In this document: piece after piece, positions 25,741 to 33,903 of the stretch
How positions within the stretch are numbered: position 1 is the first letter of the stretch
How the letters are laid out: the number at the start of each line of letters is the position of its first letter
Origin: an uncultured Pelagibacteraceae bacterium
Lineage (GTDB): Bacteria > Pseudomonadota > Alphaproteobacteria > Pelagibacterales > Pelagibacteraceae
Direction of reading: 5' to 3'
NCBI GenBank assembly: GCA_902589455.1
Contig: CACISX010000005.1
Coordinates: forward strand, 1-64,000
DNA length: 64,000 nucleotides
Made by a program: the position numbers and the translations under genes
The notes under the pieces: generated by a model
What the model saw: the letters and a program-made list of their open reading frames with translations, nothing else
Told to the model about the DNA's origin: nothing
Database searches by the model: none

Positions 25741-27005
25741 TTTAAATTCAAAACTTCACCCGCAAGATATAACGATCCAGTAATTAGTATTATATCGTTT
25801 TCTTTTACTGGGATTGACTTTATAGCATCCTCTATACTTTCCTTATAATTTATATTTGAAAAGCTGTTAAGCTTATCTTTAAGCTCTTTTCCTTTAATTG
25901 AATTTGGTTGATTAGGTATATCTATTGTAGTCAATGTAGCAATATTCTTAAAGAAACTCATATATTCATTATGATCTTTATTAGCCATCATTCCAAGAAT
26001 GATATGTTTATTGCAATCTAAACTTTCCAAGTATTCGTTCAAAACTTTTGCACCCAAAGGGTTATGAGATCCATCAACAAAAAGTTTGTGATCTTTTATA
26101 AGTGCTTTAAGTTTTCCAGATTTAATTTCTTGTAATCTTGCAATACAATTTATTTTTAAAATACCTTTTTTAATGTGATCATCTTTAACATTTAAATCTT
26201 TCAAAGTTCTTAGGGTTGCAATAGCTGTTGAGACATTTTCTAATTGAAATTGACCCTTAACATTTGGCATAGGTAATTTTACCCCCCCAAATTGATCTTC
26301 ATAATAAAAGAAGTCATTTTCTTGAATTGTAAAACTATAATTTTCGTTATGGAAAACTTTATTTGATCTATTATTTGATATTATTTTTTTAATATGATCT
26401 TTGATTTGATTAGTACTTTGTTTTGCTACTATAATATTTGAGTTTAAAAGGCTTGATGTTTTTTCAAAAATAATTCTTTCAACATTTTGATCATTTTCAG
26501 GCAACCAATCTAAATGATCAAGGCCAATAGACGTTACAATACTAGCAAGATTATTTTTCAAGATATTTGTAGCATCAAATCTAAAAAATAATCCACTCTC
26601 AATTAAATTAATATTATCCGAATATTGAGAGGCCTTTAGAAAATAAGCTGCAGTCAGTATTTCAAAAAAAGTAATCGGTTCATTATTGTTAGCAATTTCA
26701 ATTTCCTCAAGTAAATTTGCTAAATTTTCATCATTCAACTCTTCATTATTAAAAACAAACCTTTCATTTATATTTTTGATATGAGGACTAGTGTAGATAT
26801 TACAATTGAAATTTGCTTCCTTTAAAATAGAAAACATTGCTTGGATCGTTGAATATTTTCCATTAGTTCCAACAATTGAAATTGCTTTGATTTTATCTTG
26901 AGGATTTCCTAATTTTTTGCAGAGACTTCGAATACGATCTAGACTTAAATCTATTTCTTTAGGATGCAGCTCTTGCAAGCGACTGACTATCTTCTGAAGT
27001 TTCAT
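25737..27005 (-). CDS. folC: folylpolyglutamate synthase / dihydrofolate synthase
   Basis: Adds glutamate to dihydropteroate and folates. A 422-residue Mur-ligase-type protein with ATP loop IVGTNGKYSTIQAM, TSPHIKNINERF, SIGLDHLDWLPEN and VDGSHNPLGAKVL. The P-loop reads GTNGKYST where the family usually has GTNGKGST. ATG at 27005 is preferred to the GTG at 27017. Either start lies within the 3' end of accD (47 bases or more of overlap), matching the accD-folC order of Alphaproteobacteria. It ends a 14-gene minus-strand run. Confidence 0.93.
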   Translation of the reverse strand: MKLQKIVSRLQELHPKEIDLSLDRIRSLCKKLGNPQDKIKAISIVGTNGKYSTIQAMFSILKEANFNCNIYTSPHIKNINERFVFNNEELNDENLANLLEEIEIANNNEPITFFEILTAAYFLKASQYSDNINLIESGLFFRFDATNILKNNLASIVTSIGLDHLDWLPENDQNVERIIFEKTSSLLNSNIIVAKQSTNQIKDHIKKIISNNRSNKVFHNENYSFTIQENDFFYYEDQFGGVKLPMPNVKGQFQLENVSTAIATLRTLKDLNVKDDHIKKGILKINCIARLQEIKSGKLKALIKDHKLFVDGSHNPLGAKVLNEYLESLDCNKHIILGMMANKDHNEYMSFFKNIATLTTIDIPNQPNSIKGKELKDKLNSFSNINYKESIEDAIKSIPVKENDIILITGSLYLAGEVLNLN

Positions 27006-27888
27006 TTTGTTCAGCACTTATATCAGAATTTTTCTTTAACAATATTGATAATAAAGTTCCAATTTTAGATGCAAGATATTTACGCTCAACAATTAAATCG
27101 ACAAAACCAGTTTTTTCAACATATTCACTTTTTTGAAAACCTTCTGGAAGTTCTTCTTTAACAGTTCCTTGAATTACTCTTGCACCTGCAAAAGCAATTA
27201 AAGCACCTGGTTCAGCAATATGAATGTCTCCTAGCATTGCATATGATGCAGTAATACCTCCAGCTGTAGGATCTGTTATGCACACTAAATATGGCAATCC
27301 ACTCTTTTTTAATTCATTAATTGCAAGTGTTGTTCTAGTCATTTGAGATAATGAAATTAAACTTTCCATCATCCTCATTCCTCCACCAGCACTAATACAT
27401 AAAAAAGGTGTTTGATTTTCTATGGCATGTTGTATTCCATATAAAAAAGCCTCACCTTCTGCAGCTGCCATTGAAGCTCCTAAAAATTCAAAATCAGAAG
27501 CTACAGCTGTAATTTTAATATTATTTATAGTTCCAGAGGCAACCATCATTCCACATTCTAGTCCTGTTTTTTTTCGTGCACTTTTTAATCTTTCTTTGTA
27601 AGGTTTGGAGTCTGTCCAATTTAGCGGATCGTCTTTTGGTATTGGAGTTTTGAAAATTTCATAATTGTTTTTTCCAAACAATATATCAAATCTTTGATGT
27701 GGTTTTATTCTATGATGACGCTTACAATCTGGACATACCCACAAGTTTTCTTCTAAATCCTTTTTTAAAATTGGTCCTTTGCAACATGATGTCCAATCAC
27801 TCTTCGCAATATCTTCTTTTGAGGCTCTTTCACGTATAGCAGTTTTAATCTTTTCACCTGCTTTAATAATTTTAGTTATCCAGTTCAT
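26959..27888 (-). CDS. accD: acetyl-CoA carboxylase carboxyltransferase subunit beta
   Basis: Carboxyltransferase beta subunit, partner of AccA (at 49286), making malonyl-CoA for fatty acids. The 309-residue protein has the N-terminal zinc-ribbon region WTSCCKGPILKKDLEE...VCPDCKRHH and the crotonase-type core with GMMVASGTINNIKI, ISAGGGMRMMESLISL and TDPTAGGITASYAMLGD. The first zinc knuckle is CCKG rather than CxxC, so metal binding may be altered, as in some other Alphaproteobacteria. It overlaps trpA by four bases. Confidence 0.95.
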   Translation of the reverse strand: MNWITKIIKAGEKIKTAIRERASKEDIAKSDWTSCCKGPILKKDLEENLWVCPDCKRHHRIKPHQRFDILFGKNNYEIFKTPIPKDDPLNWTDSKPYKERLKSARKKTGLECGMMVASGTINNIKITAVASDFEFLGASMAAAEGEAFLYGIQHAIENQTPFLCISAGGGMRMMESLISLSQMTRTTLAINELKKSGLPYLVCITDPTAGGITASYAMLGDIHIAEPGALIAFAGARVIQGTVKEELPEGFQKSEYVEKTGFVDLIVERKYLASKIGTLLSILLKKNSDISAEQNETSEDSQSLARAAS

Positions 27889-28685
27889 AGAATTTTATTT
27901 TTTAATCTTTTAACTATATTAGTAACATTTGTGACCGCATTTTGTCTCTTTTCAATTGATTTAGAAATTTCTTTACAAACTGCGCTTCCAACCACCAAAC
28001 CATCTGCTTTTTTAAGAGATTGGATGGTTTTTTCTGTAATTCCAAAACCAATAACAACATTTTTTGATTTGTTTAGTTTTTTTATTTTGTTGTATTTTTC
28101 TAATATTTTCTTTGGGGATACCTTAAGCTTTCCACCTGTTGTTGATAACATACTTATATAATAAATCATGTCGTGAGAACCTTTTATAATTTTTTTTAAT
28201 CTTATCTGGGAAGTAGTAGGTGAAACCAATTGAATAAAATTAATTTCTTTTTTTTTGCATTTTAATGCAAAATTTTTATTTTCAGGATAAGGTAGATCAA
28301 CAACAATTAAACCATCAACTTTTGATTGTTTACATTTTTGTAAAAATTTATTTTCATTATATTGATAGATCATATTGTAATAACCCATCAAAATAATTGG
28401 TTTATTTTTTTTTGATTTTTTAAAATTTTTTGCAATTGAAAATACATCATTAATTTTAATACCATTTTTGATTGCTCTATAAGCACTTGTCTGTATTTGT
28501 CCTCCATCAGCTATTGGAGTATTATGTGGAAAACCTAATTCACAAATATCTGCGTAATTAGAAATTGATTTTAATATTTCTAAAGATTTTTTTTTAGTGT
28601 TATCTCCAGCAACTGTGTAAGTGAGTAGCGCCGGCCTGTTTTCACTCTTTGCAATTGAAAATGCTTTTTTTATCAATGAACTCAT
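27885..28685 (-). CDS. trpA: tryptophan synthase alpha subunit
   Basis: Cleaves indole-3-glycerol phosphate to indole. A 266-residue TIM barrel with the catalytic Glu in ICELGFPHNTP and Asp in IADGGQIQ, ILMGYYNMIYQYN, and the phosphate-binding GFGITEK and GLVVGSAV segments. It overlaps trpB by one base, giving coupled alpha/beta synthesis. Confidence 0.95.
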   Translation of the reverse strand: MSSLIKKAFSIAKSENRPALLTYTVAGDNTKKKSLEILKSISNYADICELGFPHNTPIADGGQIQTSAYRAIKNGIKINDVFSIAKNFKKSKKNKPIILMGYYNMIYQYNENKFLQKCKQSKVDGLIVVDLPYPENKNFALKCKKKEINFIQLVSPTTSQIRLKKIIKGSHDMIYYISMLSTTGGKLKVSPKKILEKYNKIKKLNKSKNVVIGFGITEKTIQSLKKADGLVVGSAVCKEISKSIEKRQNAVTNVTNIVKRLKNKIL

Positions 28686-29914
28686 TAATTTTTACCCAGT
28701 CTTTCTTTTAAAATATCTCTATCTTTTTTAGCATCACCACAAGAGTTAACTATTATTATTGTGTCTTTACTTAATGTTGGAGCAATTTTTATCGCCTCTG
28801 CAAATGCATGACTAGGTTCTAAACTTGGATTAATTTTTTCAAATTTAGTTACCATCACATGTGCTTTTAGTGCTTCTTCATCAGTAGCATATGTATATCT
28901 CGCTCGTTTTGTATCTTTTAAAAAACAATGTATTGGACTTACACCTGGATAATCCAATCCAGCACTAATTGACTCAGTGTCATTTATTTGACCTTCATTG
29001 TTTTGACAAACATAAGAAGCTGCGCCATGTAAAATTCCAATTTTAGCATTTCTACTTAAAGGAGCGGCATGGAGTTTAGATTTTTTTGGACCTCCAGCCT
29101 CTACACCAACTAACTCAATTTGCGATTTATTAAAATCTATAAATTCACTCCAAAAACCATATGCTGAACTCCCACCACCCACACAGTTGATTAATTTAAT
29201 TTTTTTTGGAATTTTTTTAAATTCTTGTTTAATTTGTATTTTTAATTCTCTTGAAATTTGCGCTGTACTCCATCCACAAATTTTTACAAATATATTTGGA
29301 CCAACTGTACTTCCAACACACATATGTGTAGTGTCACAGTTTGATACCCAATATCTCATACACTCACTGACTGCATCGACTAATGTTTGACTGCCTGAAT
29401 ATACGGGAATTATTTCAGCACCATTTTTTCTCATGGCATCACAATTTGGTTTTTGTCTCTTGATGTCTTTTGCACCCATGAAAATTTTACATTTCAGACC
29501 AAATTTCTTTGCAGCCATACTTAACATTTTACCGGCATAACCAGCACCAGTATCACCAACTATATATTTTTTTCCCATAGCCTTGCAAATTAAAGCATGA
29601 ACAGTTGCATTGTATATTTTGTGGGCACCACCATTAGCTTCCGATACAACTTTGGCCCATATTTGAGCACCACCCAAATGATTAGATAAATTTTCTAATT
29701 TTACAAATGATGTGGGTGATCCTATATAATTCCTAAAGTAATAATCTCTCTTTTTTAAAAATTTCTTATTATTTCTTAATTTTGAAAACTCTCGCGTTAG
29801 ATCTTCTACAGGTTTTTTTAAAGTTTCAGGAATAAAACTTCCTCCAAATTTACCACCCCAAAAACCGTAACGATCATGCTGGTCAATTAGAGGAATTTTT
29901 TTTTTAAGTTTCAT
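28685..29914 (-). CDS. trpB: tryptophan synthase beta subunit, divergent active site
   Basis: PLP enzyme condensing indole and serine. The 409-residue protein aligns along its length with TrpB: GGSFIPETLKKPVEDL, AHKIYNATVHAL with the PLP lysine, VGGGSSAYGFWSEF (phosphate loop) and SISAGLDYPGVSPIH. The segment that in TrpB reads AETGAGQHG, containing catalytic Glu109, reads GDTGAGYAG here, so Asp replaces Glu and the following His is Ala. The loop usually GPHPYP is GPNIFV. Operon context (trpF-trpB-trpA) supports tryptophan synthesis, but the catalytic centre is atypical. Confidence 0.93.
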   Translation of the reverse strand: MKLKKKIPLIDQHDRYGFWGGKFGGSFIPETLKKPVEDLTREFSKLRNNKKFLKKRDYYFRNYIGSPTSFVKLENLSNHLGGAQIWAKVVSEANGGAHKIYNATVHALICKAMGKKYIVGDTGAGYAGKMLSMAAKKFGLKCKIFMGAKDIKRQKPNCDAMRKNGAEIIPVYSGSQTLVDAVSECMRYWVSNCDTTHMCVGSTVGPNIFVKICGWSTAQISRELKIQIKQEFKKIPKKIKLINCVGGGSSAYGFWSEFIDFNKSQIELVGVEAGGPKKSKLHAAPLSRNAKIGILHGAASYVCQNNEGQINDTESISAGLDYPGVSPIHCFLKDTKRARYTYATDEEALKAHVMVTKFEKINPSLEPSHAFAEAIKIAPTLSKDTIIIVNSCGDAKKDRDILKERLGKN

Positions 29915-30533
29915 TTATTAATTTATTTAAATTGTTTAAAAAAATATTTATTTTGGATTTATCTTTTAATCCAGAAGTTTCCAAGCCTCCAGATAAATCT
30001 AAATAATTAGCAATTTTCTCATAATTTTTTATATTATCATCGAATTTTATATCACCAGCTAACATTAATTCTTTCTTGAGTTTGATATTTTTAATTAAAT
30101 TATGATCAAATCCATGACTTTTTTCATACCCTTTACTATCAAACAAATAAATATCGGTTACATCTGTGAATAATTTGTGTTTAACAACATCAGATTTATT
30201 ATTTACTGTAAAAGCTGTAATAATTTTTTTTTGATATTTTTGTCTAATAGTTTTTATTTCATCTGGAGTGCAATCATATATTTGATAATAGTCAAAAGAA
30301 AAATTTTTTATTTCTTCTAAAATTTCTTCGTTAGGTTTTACCAAGACCGCAACAAATTCACTTTTATTTTTTTTAACATTTAATAATTTTTTTAAATCAT
30401 TATTTGCAACATATCGTGGGCTCTTTGGGTAATTACAAATGAAACCAATAAACTTTGGAGGATATGGATGATTTATTATAAAATTTAGAGTACCAGGATC
30501 TTTTATGCCACAAATTTTACAACCTTTAATCAT
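29904..30533 (-). CDS. trpF: phosphoribosylanthranilate isomerase
   Basis: Amadori rearrangement of phosphoribosylanthranilate. A 209-residue TIM barrel with catalytic Cys8 in KGCKICGIKDP and the catalytic Asp in YLDLSGGLETSG, which also binds phosphate. Sequence is rather divergent in the middle (helical Lys-rich segments), but ends and context in front of trpB are diagnostic. It overlaps trpB by 11 and pyrF by 8 bases. Confidence 0.92.
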   Translation of the reverse strand: MIKGCKICGIKDPGTLNFIINHPYPPKFIGFICNYPKSPRYVANNDLKKLLNVKKNKSEFVAVLVKPNEEILEEIKNFSFDYYQIYDCTPDEIKTIRQKYQKKIITAFTVNNKSDVVKHKLFTDVTDIYLFDSKGYEKSHGFDHNLIKNIKLKKELMLAGDIKFDDNIKNYEKIANYLDLSGGLETSGLKDKSKINIFLNNLNKLINET

Positions 30534-31221
30534 TTTTTAGATGATCTATGAGTCTTTTTGTATTTTTTTTTATATTTCCTTTTGTTAGCGATCTTCCTAT
30601 AACAACACCAGAAACTTTATTTTCAAAAGCATCTTTAGGAGACATAATTCTCATTTGATCATCTGAGCTATCTCCAGGCAATCTAATTCCTGGAGTTATA
30701 ATTAATAATTTTTTGTGTTTTTTTCGAACTATCTTGGCTTCTTGGGCGGAACAAACTATTCCATCACAACTTGATTTTTTAATAAGATCAGCTTGTTTTA
30801 AAACTAATTGTTTAACTTTTTTAGTATGACCTATTTGTTTAAGAGATTTATTATTAAGACTTGTTAAAACTGTAACAGCTAATATTTTTATATTTTTATT
30901 TATTTTTTTTGCTTCTTTTTTTACTGCTTTCATCATTTCTAATCCCCCATTAGCATGTACTGTAATATATTTGCATTTTTTTAAATCTTTTAAACTATCT
31001 ATTGCAGATAGGGCTGTTTGTGGAATATCATTTATTTTTAAATCTAACCAAAAGTCACTTTTAATGTCTTCTAAGAATTTTCTGCCTCTTTTTGAGTAAA
31101 AGAACTGAAGACCAAATTTTGGAATTATTTTAAGTTTTTTTGATCTTGTTTGAGTAATTATTTTTTTTATTTTACTAAGATTTGAGGTATCACACGCAAC
31201 AAATACAGTTTTATTCTTCAT
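30526..31221 (-). CDS. pyrF: orotidine 5'-phosphate decarboxylase
   Basis: Final step of UMP synthesis. The 231-residue TIM-barrel protein carries the catalytic DLKINDIP motif (family DLKxHDIP, with Asn here in place of His), an N-terminal FVACDTSNLSK strand, LAVTVLTSLNN, and the phosphate-binding ITPGIRLPGD and GVVIGRSLTKG segments. It lies between ihfB and trpF with overlaps on both sides, an order I recall from other Alphaproteobacteria. Confidence 0.92.
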   Translation of the reverse strand: MKNKTVFVACDTSNLSKIKKIITQTRSKKLKIIPKFGLQFFYSKRGRKFLEDIKSDFWLDLKINDIPQTALSAIDSLKDLKKCKYITVHANGGLEMMKAVKKEAKKINKNIKILAVTVLTSLNNKSLKQIGHTKKVKQLVLKQADLIKKSSCDGIVCSAQEAKIVRKKHKKLLIITPGIRLPGDSSDDQMRIMSPKDAFENKVSGVVIGRSLTKGNIKKNTKRLIDHLKND

Positions 31222-31504
31222 TATTATTTAATTTTTTAAACAAGTCCTTTGACATTTTAAAGTGAATTGTTTTTTTTTCTGGAGTATTAACCTTCTCACC
31301 TGTTTTTGGATTTCTTGATATCCTAGCTTTTTGGATTTTTGTAGAAAAAACACCAAAACCTCTTAATTCTACTCTGTCACCTCTTTTAAGAGCTCTTTTT
31401 ATTTCATCTAAAATGATATTTGTGAATTTCTCTAAGTCTTTTTTTAAGAAATTTGGATAGTCGTTTGAGAGTTGTTTTAAAAGCTTTGATTTTACAATAG
31501 CCAA
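31211..31504 (-). CDS. ihfB: integration host factor subunit beta
   Basis: A 97-residue HU/IHF-family DNA-bending protein. The signature GDRVELRGFGVFSTKIQKAR is followed by the beta-arm tip RNPKTGEKV and the ending KTIHFKMSKDLFKKLN. Its position after rpsA and before pyrF marks it as the IHF beta subunit rather than HU. Acts as a nucleoid architectural factor. Confidence 0.93.
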   Translation of the reverse strand: MAIVKSKLLKQLSNDYPNFLKKDLEKFTNIILDEIKRALKRGDRVELRGFGVFSTKIQKARISRNPKTGEKVNTPEKKTIHFKMSKDLFKKLNNNEE

Positions 31505-31520
31505 TTTAAATCTTCTTCAA

Positions 31521-33248
31521 TTATTCTTTTTCTTCTTCTTTTTTCTTTAAATCTTCAGATAATGAAGAGAAAGGTAAGTTTTTACCCGAACCCTCAGATC
31601 CATATTTTTCAAGTGCTTCTTTTTTCTCAATTTCTTCAAGTAATTTGATGCTTAATGTTACTTTTCTTTTTGTCATATCTATTTCGGCTATTGCACAGTC
31701 TAATTTTTCACCACCTGTCCATCTACTTGGTCTGGCATCTGCTGCATTTATTGCAATTGCTGATTTTTTTATTTGAAAATCCATTTCACAACCTTCGGGT
31801 CTTACAATTAATCCTTTGTTATCTGTTGATATAACTTTAACAGTTATTGTTTGGTTTTTAGATTTTTCTTTAAACCAATCAAATGGATCTGTTTGAGTTT
31901 GCCTTAAACCAACTCTTATTTTCTGTTCAGAAGATTTAATCTCTAAAACTTTAACTTTAATCTTATCTCCTTTTTTATATTTAGCTAATTCTTCTTCGCC
32001 GTTGTTTAGATAAGTTAAATCATTACAGTGTAAGAAAGCATCTATATCTAAGTCTTCAAATTTCACAAATAATGAGTACTCATTTTTATTCACAACTTCT
32101 CCCTCTACAATACTGTCAACAGGATATTTTTTTTCAAAAGTATCAAAAGGATTTTCTTGAGTTAGTCTATAAGAAATTGCAACTCGTCTTTTGTCTTTAT
32201 CGATTTCAGTTATAACGCAATCAATTTCATCACCAACTTTAAACATCTTTTTTGCTGATATATTTTTTTTAGTCCAGCTTAGTTCACTTGAATGAAGTAA
32301 AGTAGTTAAACCCGGCTCCAATTCACAGAATGCACCAAAGTCCATAATCTTAACAACTTTAACTTTATAAATTTTATTTAGCTCATAGTTTTCAATATGA
32401 GCAAAAGGATCTGGGGATAATTGTTTTACAGAGCATCCTACTTGTAACTTTTCTTTATCAACACTGATTACTTTTAAATCATGTTTTTCTCCAATATTAA
32501 AAACTTCATCAGGATGATTAACTCTTGAGTAAGATATTTCCTGTAAGTGAACAAGAACATCTAACTCTCCATTGACATTAAAGAAACATCCAAAAGAACT
32601 ATAGCCTTTTACCTCGGCACCTTTTATAATGTCTCCAATTTTATATTTTTCAATTATTTTTGCCTTATCTTCTTTTTTAAATGATGAGATTATCTCTTTT
32701 CTAGAAACACAAGCATTTCCCCTAATTTTATCTAATTTTATTAGTGCAAATTTTTGAGGTTCATTCATTAAATGACTGATATCTTTCAAGGGCTTATCAC
32801 TTATTTGAGAACCAGGAAGAAACATTAAAGAACCTGTATCAATGTGTTCAACAATGCAACCACCTTTACATTTAGATGTAATTTTACCCATTATTGGTTC
32901 ATTTTTTTCATATGCCTCAACAAGCTTATCCCATCCTTTAATTTTTTGAGCTTTACTGGCAGAAACCAAAACTTCTCCATGTTTATCTTCAATTTTTTCT
33001 AGTAATACTGGAATTGTTTCACCAATTTTAATTTTTTCAGAAAGACCCATGCTTTTTAATTCATTAATATCTAAAACCGGTTCTGATTTTAATCCCTCAA
33101 CAAATAAAAATACAAATTTCTCAGTAATTTTATTTATTTTACCTTCAATAATCTTACCTTCTTCTATTTGAATTTTTGAAAGTTGGCTGTTTAGTAATTT
33201 TTCAAACTCTTGTGATGCTGGATTTGATAAATCTTTATAAATTTCCAT
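31521..33248 (-). CDS. rpsA: 30S ribosomal protein S1
   Basis: A 575-residue protein built of about six S1/OB repeats, starting near residues 30, 115, 200, 285, 370 and 460 (for example GKIVHEGEV-like openings such as GQIINEG are replaced here by EGKIIEGKINKITEKF, IIKGAEVKGYSSFGCFF and IYKVKVVKIMDFGAFC). It recruits mRNA to the 30S subunit, important in a genome with few strong Shine-Dalgarno sites. The C-terminal tail is acidic and Lys/Glu rich. It overlaps cmk by 14 bases; ihfB follows after 16 bases. Confidence 0.95.
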   Translation of the reverse strand: MEIYKDLSNPASQEFEKLLNSQLSKIQIEEGKIIEGKINKITEKFVFLFVEGLKSEPVLDINELKSMGLSEKIKIGETIPVLLEKIEDKHGEVLVSASKAQKIKGWDKLVEAYEKNEPIMGKITSKCKGGCIVEHIDTGSLMFLPGSQISDKPLKDISHLMNEPQKFALIKLDKIRGNACVSRKEIISSFKKEDKAKIIEKYKIGDIIKGAEVKGYSSFGCFFNVNGELDVLVHLQEISYSRVNHPDEVFNIGEKHDLKVISVDKEKLQVGCSVKQLSPDPFAHIENYELNKIYKVKVVKIMDFGAFCELEPGLTTLLHSSELSWTKKNISAKKMFKVGDEIDCVITEIDKDKRRVAISYRLTQENPFDTFEKKYPVDSIVEGEVVNKNEYSLFVKFEDLDIDAFLHCNDLTYLNNGEEELAKYKKGDKIKVKVLEIKSSEQKIRVGLRQTQTDPFDWFKEKSKNQTITVKVISTDNKGLIVRPEGCEMDFQIKKSAIAINAADARPSRWTGGEKLDCAIAEIDMTKRKVTLSIKLLEEIEKKEALEKYGSEGSGKNLPFSSLSEDLKKKEEEKE

Positions 33249-33903
33249 TAATATTAATTTTTCTATCTATTATTTTTTTTATTTTTAAAAAACATGCCCT
33301 TTTATTAAGGTTTGTCGTATTAATCAATAGTGAATCTTTTGTTTTCTTTAGTGGTGATATTTTTCTATTTAGATCACTTTTATCACGTTTTTTAATGCTT
33401 TTTAACACCTCTTTATAACTAATATTTTTTTTATATTCCTTTAGTTCCTTATATCTTCTTAATGCTCTAGTATTTAAGTTTGCTGTTACATAAAATTTAA
33501 AATCAGCATCTGGAACAATTTTATAAGTTATGTCCCTACCATCTAGACAAGATCCTTTGTATTTTTTAGGAGGATTATATGCAAAATTAATTTGGAAAGT
33601 GTGTACCATTTTTCTTATACTTTTAATTTTGGAAATTACAGACGCCTCAATTCCCACTTCATCTGTTACCAAATATTTATTTGTAAGATCTTTCATCTTT
33701 AATGATTTAATCTTTGATTTTATAAATTTATTGTTAAATTTTTTTGGAAATTTAATTTTTAAATAAGCTATAAATCTATAAATTTTTCCAGTATCAAGAT
33801 AGAAAAGATTGTAGTGTTTAGATATGGCTTTTGCTAGGGTTCCAGCTCCTGCTGCAGCGGGTGAATCTATAGCAATCTTTAAAATATTTTTTCTCCTAAT
33901 CAT
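33235..33903 (-). CDS. cmk: cytidylate kinase with altered P-loop
   Basis: Phosphorylates CMP/dCMP. The 222-residue protein matches CMP kinase in LDTGKIYRFIA, the GRDITYKIVPDADFKFYVTA core, RDKSDLNRKISPLK and the DSLLINTT ending. The Walker A loop, normally GPAAAGKGT in this class, reads SPAAAGAGT (residues 14-22): the phosphate-binding Lys is Ala and the first Gly is Ser. I re-read the codons (GGA GCT GGA ACC) and see no frameshift. Position before rpsA is the standard cmk-rpsA order, so this appears to be the cell's CMP kinase. Activity or compensation is unknown. Confidence 0.92.
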   Translation of the reverse strand: MIRRKNILKIAIDSPAAAGAGTLAKAISKHYNLFYLDTGKIYRFIAYLKIKFPKKFNNKFIKSKIKSLKMKDLTNKYLVTDEVGIEASVISKIKSIRKMVHTFQINFAYNPPKKYKGSCLDGRDITYKIVPDADFKFYVTANLNTRALRRYKELKEYKKNISYKEVLKSIKKRDKSDLNRKISPLKKTKDSLLINTTNLNKRACFLKIKKIIDRKININGNL

